Of a DNA stretch of 7,562 nt, positions 1-5,141 are shown one piece after another. The translations under genes and the position numbers were made by a program. Where the stretch lies: NCBI GenBank assembly GCA_948435975.1, contig CAOJHG010000090.1:1-7562 (forward strand). The letters run 5' to 3'. Positions within the stretch are counted from its first letter, which is position 1; every line of letters starts with the position of its first letter. The stretch comes from an uncultured Oscillibacter sp. GTDB taxonomy: Bacteria > Bacillota > Clostridia > Oscillospirales > Oscillospiraceae. The notes beneath the pieces are model-generated. The model made no database searches. It was not told the origin of the DNA and saw only the letters and a list, made by a program, of their open reading frames with translations.

Positions 1-103
1 GCTCCAGCAGCTCATTCAGCGTTTCTTCCACGCTCCCGCGAACCAGCTCCTTAAGCTGACCCTTGATTACTTCTTCATTTAGCTGTACAATCTTCTCGGA
101 CAT
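1..103 (-). CDS. IS256-family transposase, N-terminal part only (runs off the left edge)
   Basis: The minus strand opens with ATG at 103 and encodes MSEKIVQLNEEVIKGQ followed by a Leu/Glu-rich stretch (QLKELVRGSVEETLNELLE). This is the typical start of IS256 (Mutator-type, DDE) transposases. About 34 residues are visible of a protein normally near 400 residues, so the catalytic DDE residues lie outside the window. AGGAG at 113-117 is a good ribosome binding site with about 9 nt spacing. A weak promoter may lie at 143-148 (TAGAAT) with AAGACA at 167-172. The family call rests on the N-terminus alone. It is supported by an IS256-like end sequence about 100 nt upstream. Whether the gene is intact cannot be judged here. 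Confidence 0.82.
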   Translation of the reverse strand, partial: MSEKIVQLNEEVIKGQLKELVRGSVEETLNELLE

Positions 104-202
104 GGTTTGCCGTCTCCTCTTTGAATGGTGTGTCGCTGCTTCATTCTACCAGAGGGCTGCAAACCTTGTCTTTTTTATTTGCGCAACTTATTGTACCTTA
201 TC
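1..202 (-). mobile_element. IS256-family insertion sequence, upstream end of the element
   Basis: Read on the minus strand, the DNA upstream of the transposase starts at about 202 with GATAAGGTACAATAAGTTGC. This resembles, from memory, the terminal repeat of IS256-type elements (GATAA..GT....TA..TTG.G..AAA). The distance of about 99 nt from the element end to the transposase start is normal for the family. The 8-9 bp just outside (from 203) would be one copy of the target duplication, but the other element end is out of the window, so the boundary is an estimate. Confidence 0.6.
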
Positions 203-378
203 GTTCCTCGCTTTGATCTCTATTAAAACAGGTAAAATTCGACAAGGTTTCGAGGAGAATCCAAAACTGCCGGCAGCATCTTCACTAAAAAGTCCCTTTT
301 TCCCCGATTTCCACGGCAGTTTTCCTCGGTTTTCCCCGCCTCCTTAACGCTTTTACCAGGCCGGTCTCCTGTCTGATA
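203..378. other. Non-coding stretch between the IS end and the AraC locus
   Basis: No supportable gene was found here on either strand. The stretch mixes AT-rich sequence next to the IS end with C/T-rich sequence (for example CCCCGATTT, CCCCGCCTCC). It may be remnant DNA separated from its gene by the IS insertion. Nothing recognisable remains. Confidence 0.5.
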
Positions 379-381
379 TGC

Positions 382-406
382 AAAAAACAGATCGCTCTGC
401 TTTTTT
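382..406 (+). terminator. Short hairpin with U-run, probably bidirectional terminator
   Basis: AAAAAA (382-387), CAGA (388-391), loop TCGC (392-395), TCTG (396-399), then C and TTTTTT (401-406). The GC-containing stem is only 4 bp, but flanking A and T runs extend it. On the opposite strand a 6-bp stem including one G-U pair is followed by TTTT. It would isolate the AraC promoter from upstream transcription. The short stem keeps confidence moderate. Confidence 0.45.
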
Positions 407-413
407 CGTATGA

Positions 414-442
414 CCCCTGAAAATCCATTGGATTCTCAGGGG
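414..442. promoter_or_regulatory. 29-bp near-perfect palindrome over the -35 box (operator candidate)
   Basis: The sequence runs CCCCTGA, A, AATCCA, T (centre, 428), TGGATT, C, TCAGGGG. Thirteen of the 14 base pairs match; the exception is 421/435. Its right half contains the -35 hexamer at 428-433 and the whole palindrome lies upstream of the start site, so it acts as DNA rather than RNA. A dyad here would suit a dimeric repressor. AraC regulators more often use direct repeats, so the binding protein may not be the neighbouring AraC product. Confidence 0.6.
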
Positions 443-457
443 CATTGTCTGTATAAT
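428..457 (+). promoter_or_regulatory. Sigma-70/A type promoter for the AraC locus
   Basis: TTGGAT (428-433), an 18-nt spacer and a consensus TATAAT (452-457). Transcription would start near 464. GGGGAGG at 474-480 lies 8 nt before a GTG at 489. The promoter looks intact although the gene it serves is broken. Confidence 0.65.
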
Positions 458-488
458 GTTCTTATGAATACAAGGGGAGGCAGCGCCA

Positions 489-1625
489 GTGGAACAAATT
501 GTAAAATTGTAAAGGTGTTGAAAAACCGTGCAAATACTTCACAGCCGATTCTTCCCGCTATGGCACCGTCCAAATCTATACCGCCACGGGGTCGGCCCCC
601 TTTTTCAGGGAGGACGAATGTGTCATCTCCTACGTCCATTCCGGCTCCGGTTTTCTCCGCGCCAATCAGACTCTATATCCTCTGCGGCCGGGATGTCTAT
701 GCAGCCTCTACCAATTTCATGTATTTCGATTCGAAACCCCTCCGGAGGCGCCCTTGTCCCTGGAGGCCATCCCCTACCCGGAAATGGCCTACTTTAACAC
801 CGGCTACAAGGATTGCCGGCAGATCGAGCAGCTTCTGCATCTTTACCGGGAGGAGTCTCAGCTTACGGACGAAGACAGCCGGCTCATCCCCCTCTCCATT
901 CAGGACCAGCTGCGGGCCTTGTACGGCACCGCCAAGCCTGTTCCTCCCCTTTATCCCACGCCCTTGTGCGGGCAAATGGTCGACACAGCCTCAAGGCTCT
1001 GACCGCAGCCTCCGTGGCAGAGTCCTTTCAGCTCTCCCCTCTCCAGCTGAACCGGGAACTGCGCCGGGTTTGTCTGGAAAGCTTTCGTGCCGTGCTTCGC
1101 CACACCCAGGTTTGCAACGCGTGCACCTGTCTGCTGCGCAGCAACGTCACGGGAACCATGATGGCGAAGTTCGCGGGATTCAAAAGCGAAAGCGCCCTCT
1201 ACCGCGACTTTTTAAAGCTACGGTGCACCACGCCTCAGCAGTACCGGCAGAAAATACTCCAAAACGAGACCTCCATCCGCAATTTAATCATCGGCCAGCT
1301 CTCGGAAATTCAGGTCCATGTGATAGAGAATTTTCAATCTCCCATCACCTGTGATTCCTGAGCCCAGGAGCTGTTGCTGCCCAAAAGCGTCATCAACCGC
1401 CTGTTGAGCGAAAAGTACGGTCCTGACGTTACGTTCCACAAGTGTCTCAGACGCATACGGATACACTTCGCGGCGGGATTGCCGGCCGTCAGCGACCTGC
1501 CGGTGTGCGGCGTCGCCCTGGAGTCGGGGTTCAACTTCGTACACACCTTTATCCGTCTCTTTAAAGCGGAGTACGGCGAAACTTCGTCCCAGTACCGGGG
1601 CCGAAACAAAACGGACTGCACATGA
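489..1625 (+). pseudogene. AraC-family regulator, cupin sensor plus two HTH modules, broken by frameshifts and a stop
   Basis: Start GTG at 489, after a good Shine-Dalgarno. The frame stops at 510 after seven codons. Removing one A from the A4 run at 503-506 restores an open frame from 505 to about 1000, which reads as a cupin-type AraC sensor domain (KYFTADSSRYGTVQIY to SLYQFHVFRFETPPE). A second frameshift (one base lost) between about 960 and 1000 leads into a first AraC HTH domain (SVAESFQLSPLQLNREL to FKSESALYRDFLKL, CTTPQQYR; 1009-1260). In the same frame a linker leads to a UGA at 1359-1361, placed where such proteins have Leu in DS-L-AQEL. The frame then continues as a second AraC HTH (PKSVINRLL to VALESGFNFVHTFIRLF, ETSSQYR), ending at 1625. 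The repaired product would be about 379 residues: cupin, HTH, HTH. Two indels plus one nonsense codon in one gene, with intact neighbours, point to real decay rather than sequencing error. The ligand is unknown. Confidence 0.72.
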
Positions 1626-2159
1626 CGCGAGAAAGCGGCACCATCTACAATCACAGCACACTAAGTCGGAATTGGGTCCATCAAAGTCTGCTCCCCGGCA
1701 ACGTTCAGATGCGCCGCCAGGTGGTTCGCAGCACTTTAGGCTATTACTACCAGGAGGGCTGCCAGTTCCTTTTGGCGGAACAAGGAAGCGGAAGCCTTCT
1801 GGTAAACGGCAGCACCTATCCCATGGGGCCCGGCGGCTGCGTCCTTTTGTTCGCCCACCATTTCTACAGCGTCAAATCTGATCCGGCGGACCCGCTGGCA
1901 CTGCTGTTCTGTCCCTTTTCCTACAGTACCTACGCCTTTTTAACCACGGTCTCGCAATTTGACTTTCTCTCCATGAAAGGCCCCGCCCCCGGTGCTTGCG
2001 TGCTTTCCGCCCCAGGGGCTGGCGCACATTCAGCGGATCGTCACATCCCTGTCCAAGCCGGGCGTCAGCACCGGTGAGAAAAACATTCCCCTTCTTCTGG
2101 AGTGGCTTGCCCGGCTTCACCGGCAGATTATCCTTGACGGGGTCCCTTTGTGTCGTTGA
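1622..2159 (+). pseudogene. Cupin-type sensor protein (AraC sensor half without HTH), frameshifted
   Basis: ATG at 1622 overlaps the preceding stop as ATGA, a usual arrangement for translational coupling; no good Shine-Dalgarno is seen. The protein begins MTRESGTIYNHSTLSRNW and has the beta-strand pattern of an AraC ligand-binding cupin (RRQVVRSTLGYYYQEGCQF, LLVNGSTYPMGPGGCVLLF, LLFCPFSYSTYAFL). Frame 2 is left near 1990-1997, in a C/G-rich run. Removing one base gives MKGPAPVLACFPPQGLAHIQ and the frame stays open to a stop at 2157-2159, ending in the dimerisation-type helix (LLLEWLARLHRQIILDG). Repaired length is about 178 residues. An HTH would normally follow this helix but none does; a terminator lies 15 nt on. 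It may be a truncated AraC regulator or a stand-alone sensor for the upstream protein. Without repair the frame ends at 2077. Confidence 0.65.
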
Positions 2160-2174
2160 CCAAGCGCAAAAGCG

Positions 2175-2220
2175 CTCCCGGCATCCCAATAAGACGGGAT
2201 GCCGGGAGTGTTTGATTTTT
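2175..2220 (+). terminator. Strong Rho-independent terminator of the AraC/cupin locus
   Basis: A perfect 13-bp stem CTCCCGGCATCCC (2175-2187) and GGGATGCCGGGAG (2196-2208), with an 8-nt loop AATAAGAC, is followed by TGTTTGATTTTTT. It points rightward for the plus-strand locus. A small second hairpin (AGCGC-AAAA-GCGCT, 2163-2176) gives a TTTT on the minus strand, so the structure may also stop the convergent aminotransferase transcript, less efficiently. Confidence 0.9.
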
Positions 2221-2249
2221 TCAGCTTGCCGGATGTTTTGCAATTTCCC

Positions 2250-3386
2250 TCAAAGGGTCCGAAGAAACGCCTCCATACGGTCCAGTCCTCTCTTCAAATC
2301 CTCGTCGGAGTAGCAATAGCTCAGGCGCATATACCCCTCTGTGCCGAAGTACACGCCGGGGATCACGCCTACCAAGCCCTCCCGCAGCATCCGCTCGCAG
2401 AAGGTCACGGAATCCATGCCGAACTTCCGAATATCAATAAACATGTAGAAGGCCCCCTCCGGCTCCTGTACCTCCAGGCCCATGTCCGTCAGCCGTCGGT
2501 AGACATAATCCCGCCGCCTGCGGAACAGCTCCACCACCGGGGCGGTATCATAGGCCAGGGCGGCGGCGCAGGCAGGCTGGACAAAGGCCGGGGCGGACAC
2601 CACGGAATACTGATGGAAAATCTGCATCCGGTCCCGAATGGGAGCGTCGGCCAGACAGTAGCCCAGCCGCCAGCCGGTCATGGCGTAGGGCTTGGAAAAG
2701 CTCTGAATCACGATGATCCGGTCCCGCATGTCCTGAAACTCCGCGAAGCTGTGATAGCTGTCCGTGTAGATCAGCGTCCGGTACACGTCGTCGCAGAGGA
2801 CGAAGATGGGCTTGTCCTTCAAGACGTCGTGAATCGCGTTCAGGGTCTCCTGGGTGTAAATACAGCCGGTGGGATTGTTGGGCGAGGTGAGGACGATGGC
2901 CTTGGTTCTGGTCGTCACTGCGGCTTGCAGCGCCTGGGAATCGATTTGGAAGCGGTTCCCCTCCGTAGGCAAGTTCACCGGCACACCCCGGCACAGCTTG
3001 GTAATGGACTCATAGAGGCTGAAGGCCGGCGTGGGAATGATGACCTCGTCCCCGGGGTTCAGAATCGTGGAAAGCGCGATGAACAGGCTTTCCGTAGCGC
3101 CGATGGTCAGGATGATCTCCTCCGGGGAATAGCGCAGGCCATGGGCCTCCTCTTCAAATTTTGAAATCGCCTCCAGCAAATAGGGATAACCGTTGCCGGG
3201 GGGATAGTGGGTATCGTTGGTGTCCAGAGCCGCCTTGGCGACCTCCTTCACCGCCTCCGGGGTGTTCTGATCCGGCTCGCCGATGGTCAGGGCGCAGGCG
3301 CCGGGGGTATTCCGGACGAGGACCGTAAAGCGGCGGATGCCGGAGAGCTCCACGCCCAGCACGGCGTCGTTCAAAGTCAAATCCAT
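2250..3386 (-). CDS. PLP-dependent class I/II aminotransferase
   Basis: A fold-type I aminotransferase (AspC/PatA-like) that moves an amino group between an amino acid and a 2-oxo acid in the cytoplasm; the substrate cannot be read from sequence. I chose ATG at 3386 (378 residues) because AAGGAG at 3397-3402 is 10 nt upstream. An in-frame GTG at 3395 would sit almost on the Shine-Dalgarno. Visible landmarks: GEPDQNTP near 36-43, YPPGNGYPYL near 61-70, NNPTG at 170-174 (Asn contacting PLP), DDVYRTLIY with Asp199 and Tyr202, SFSKPYAMTGWRLGY with the Schiff-base Lys232 and the PLP-phosphate Arg240, and YMRLSY with Arg354 that binds the substrate carboxylate. All catalytic residues are present and the length is slightly below the usual 390-400. 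It is the third gene of a same-strand row but is separated from the dehydrogenase by 475 nt, so it may have its own control. Confidence 0.93.
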   Translation of the reverse strand: MDLTLNDAVLGVELSGIRRFTVLVRNTPGACALTIGEPDQNTPEAVKEVAKAALDTNDTHYPPGNGYPYLLEAISKFEEEAHGLRYSPEEIILTIGATESLFIALSTILNPGDEVIIPTPAFSLYESITKLCRGVPVNLPTEGNRFQIDSQALQAAVTTRTKAIVLTSPNNPTGCIYTQETLNAIHDVLKDKPIFVLCDDVYRTLIYTDSYHSFAEFQDMRDRIIVIQSFSKPYAMTGWRLGYCLADAPIRDRMQIFHQYSVVSAPAFVQPACAAALAYDTAPVVELFRRRRDYVYRRLTDMGLEVQEPEGAFYMFIDIRKFGMDSVTFCERMLREGLVGVIPGVYFGTEGYMRLSYCYSDEDLKRGLDRMEAFLRTL

Positions 3387-3594
3387 AGGGTTCACACTCC
3401 TTGTCTGATGTACGGGCCCAATGCCGGGCTTGTCTGCGAACTCCGGTCCATTTCATCGGAGGCCGGAACCGAAAAGCGGCAGACGCGGGGTTCACGGGCC
3501 TGTCTCCACGCCTTTCAAGGCAGACGGAATGGGGAGTTGGGAAATTCTCCGCCCTCGGAAACCCCCAACGCCTCCTCTTCCTCAGCGAACGGCC
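3387..3594 (-). other. Upstream region of the aminotransferase
   Basis: No confident gene. Just after the small ORF, on the minus strand, another frame reads an acidic tail (FAEEEEALGVSEGGEFPNSP then FRLP and stop at about 3520). It could be the frameshifted remainder of the small ORF. GTTGGG/CCCAAC can pair across about 3537-3570. No convincing promoter was seen, so the aminotransferase could be read from further upstream. Confidence 0.4.
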
Positions 3595-3672
3595 TCAGCG
3601 CTGGCTCGGATACCAGCTGTCCTGGAAGATCAAATCATCCACGTCGCCGCCGGCGGTTTTTCGCATATCCAT
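3595..3672 (-). CDS. Small ORF (25 codons) with strong ribosome binding site, unknown
   Basis: Read on the minus strand, AAAGGAGG (3675-3682) precedes ATG at 3672. The spacing is only 2 nt to that ATG but 8 nt to a second in-frame ATG at 3666, which is probably the true start. The peptide (MRKTAGGDVDDLIFQDSW followed by YPSQR) has an acidic middle. It has no membrane segment and no Cys pair, and I do not recognise it. It lies between the dehydrogenase and aminotransferase genes on the same strand. It could be a real small protein, a leader peptide for the aminotransferase, or the start of a broken gene, because an acidic open stretch continues in another frame after the stop. Confidence 0.4.
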   Translation of the reverse strand: MDMRKTAGGDVDDLIFQDSWYPSQR

Positions 3673-3861
3673 GGCCTCCTTTTGACAGTTCGGCTCTGTT
3701 TCAGCGCTTCAACCGCGCGCCGCTGCCCAGAAGGGGTTTCTCCCCCCTCCCGGCGGCTTCCAACAGGCCTATTTGAACAGTCTATGCGGCGACGCTGAAA
3801 AAGTTTCCCGCCGGCGGCCAAAAAGTTTCCTTTGGAAAAGCCGCCGGAGCGTCCGGAGGGC
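3673..3861 (-). other. Intergenic region downstream of the alcohol dehydrogenase
   Basis: No gene found. Just after the dehydrogenase stop the minus strand has CCGGACGCTCCGG then CGGCTTTT, a weak terminator-like hairpin. Next comes a pair of GGAAACTTTTT copies around a GC-rich palindrome, described separately. The rest up to the small ORF is GC-rich without a clear -35/-10 pair. Confidence 0.4.
3798..3830. repeat. Direct repeat AAAAAGTTTCC flanking a CCGCCGGCGG palindrome
   Basis: AAAAAGTTTCC occurs at 3798-3808 and again at 3820-3830, with the self-complementary CCGCCGGCGG between them. The unit lies just behind the dehydrogenase gene. It resembles the short GC-palindrome/T-rich units found repeatedly behind genes in related Clostridia, but that is recollection and not checked. 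On the minus strand it gives two T5 runs and might slow or end transcription. Confidence 0.45.
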
Positions 3862-5025
3862 TCAGAGGCTCAGGCGGTAGATGTTCACAATGTCCTCCAC
3901 ACTGAGAGGGACAAAGGTGCGGTCAAAGTTGGCGGTCCGGGCCTTCCGGGCCATCTCCTCAAAGTGCTTTGGTCCAATGCCCACCTCGCCCAGCGTGGCC
4001 GGGAGGCCGATGGAGCTGAAAAACGCCCGGGTCTTTTCAATGGCGGCCTCCGCCAGCTCCCGCTGGGGCAGAGACCGGTCCAATCCCCAGACCTCCACGC
4101 CATAGCGGGCGAAGCGGTGCTCGGTCCGTTCGCTGAGGACATACCGCATCCAGTTGGGCGTGAGGATAGCCAGGCCCACGCCGTGGGTGACGTCGTAAAA
4201 AGCGGACAGCTCGTGCTCCATCCGGTGAACGCTCCAGCCCACCGGCTTGCCCATATTCAAAAAACCGTTGATGGCCCAGGAGGCGCACCACATGAGGTTC
4301 GCCCGAGCCTCGTAGCTGTCGGGAGTCTTCAACGCCTGGGCGCCGTAGCGGACGCAGGCCCGGAGGATGGCCTCCGCCAGGCTGTCGGCCAGATAGGAGG
4401 TCTCCACTGGGCTAAAATAGTTTTCGAAGGTGTGGGACATAATGTCCGCCGTCCCTGCGGCGGTCTGAAACGCGGGAAGCGAATAGGTGTAGGTGGGGTC
4501 CAGAATGGACACGGCGGGATAGCAGCATGGCGCGGAGAAGGACTCCTTCTCGCAGGTCTCCGGATTGCTCATCACGGCGATGCTGTCCATCTCAGACCCG
4601 GTGGCGGCCATGGTCAGCACGGTGAAGAGGGGCAGCGCCTGTTCCGGCACGGCCTTCTTGGCGGAGAAATCCCAGGGGTCTCCGTCATAGAGGGCTCCCG
4701 CGGCAACGCACTTGGCGCAGTCAATGACGCTGCCGCCTCCCAGGGCCAGCACGCCGTCCAGCTTTTCCTCCCGGCAGAGGCGGATTCCCTCCCGGGCAGT
4801 GGCAATCCGGGGGTTGGGCTCCACGCCGGGAAGGTCTACCCAGGCAATGCTGTGCGCCTGGAGCTGCCGGATCGCGGCGTCATAGACGCCGTTGCGCCTT
4901 ACGCTGCCGCCGCCGTAAAGCACCAGCACCCGGTGAGCCCGGGCGGCGATCTCCCCGCCCAGCTTTTCAATCTGCCCCTTGCCGAAGTGGATAACGGTGG
5001 GGATGTCAAAGGTAAAATTCTGCAT
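3862..5025 (-). CDS. Metal-dependent (iron-type) alcohol dehydrogenase, YqhD/butanol dehydrogenase group
   Basis: A group III alcohol dehydrogenase that reduces aldehydes to alcohols with NAD(P)H in the cytoplasm. ATG at 5025 is chosen because GGGAGG lies 8 nt upstream; a TTG at 5031 is only 2 nt from it. The protein has 387 residues, the same as E. coli YqhD. The cofactor loop YGGGS is at 37-41, a second GGGSVIDCAK at 96-105, and ATGSEMD at 141-147. The predicted metal ligands are Asp194 and His198 (TADIMSH), His267 (SVHRMEHELS) and His281 (YDVTHG), the same numbers known for YqhD. All key residues are present, so the enzyme should be active. The exact aldehyde and the choice between NADH and NADPH cannot be settled, though the GGGS loop is typical of the NADPH-using branch. 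It follows the deaminase gene by 116 nt on the same strand. Confidence 0.95.
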   Translation of the reverse strand: MQNFTFDIPTVIHFGKGQIEKLGGEIAARAHRVLVLYGGGSVRRNGVYDAAIRQLQAHSIAWVDLPGVEPNPRIATAREGIRLCREEKLDGVLALGGGSVIDCAKCVAAGALYDGDPWDFSAKKAVPEQALPLFTVLTMAATGSEMDSIAVMSNPETCEKESFSAPCCYPAVSILDPTYTYSLPAFQTAAGTADIMSHTFENYFSPVETSYLADSLAEAILRACVRYGAQALKTPDSYEARANLMWCASWAINGFLNMGKPVGWSVHRMEHELSAFYDVTHGVGLAILTPNWMRYVLSERTEHRFARYGVEVWGLDRSLPQRELAEAAIEKTRAFFSSIGLPATLGEVGIGPKHFEEMARKARTANFDRTFVPLSVEDIVNIYRLSL

Positions 5026-5053
5026 GGTCAATTCCTCCCTTTTCGCTGGAGCT

Positions 5054-5098
5054 CAGGAGCACTTTGAAATTTCGGTCTCCGAGGCGGAGACGCTCCTG
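5054..5098 (-). promoter_or_regulatory. Nested stem-loop between the deaminase and dehydrogenase genes
   Basis: The outer stem pairs 5054-5060 with 5092-5098 (CAGGAGC/GCTCCTG). The inner stem pairs 5075-5081 with 5085-5091 (GTCTCCG/CGGAGAC, 3-nt loop) and stacks directly on the outer stem on one side. In the minus-strand transcript it ends about 15 nt before the dehydrogenase ribosome binding site. There is no T-run, so it is not a simple terminator. It may protect or process the mRNA or tune dehydrogenase translation. Confidence 0.55.
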
Positions 5099-5141
5099 AT
5101 TGTGAAATGAAACGGCTTTTGAGGATTCACTTTTCCGATGC

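Noticed and set aside
503..1000. Programmed frameshifting in the AraC regulator
   Set aside because: Two shifts in opposite directions plus a stop would be needed, without the usual slippery heptamer and stimulator.
410..1354. Plus-strand frame of 314 codons across the AraC locus
   Set aside because: Its product is rich in Pro, Ser and Arg with no fold, while the other frames carry clear cupin and HTH sequences. It begins before the promoter.
1359..1361. UGA read as selenocysteine or by programmed readthrough
   Set aside because: The expected residue is Leu, no selenocysteine insertion hairpin was evident, and the same gene has two indels, so simple decay explains it.
2199..3164. Plus-strand open frame of 321 codons opposite the aminotransferase
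   Set aside because: It is antisense to a gene with all catalytic motifs, starts inside the terminator stem and resembles no protein family.
3832..5067. Plus-strand open frame of 411 codons opposite the alcohol dehydrogenase
   Set aside because: It mirrors a clear enzyme gene, is rich in Gly, His and Val without family features, and arises from GC-rich codons on the other strand.
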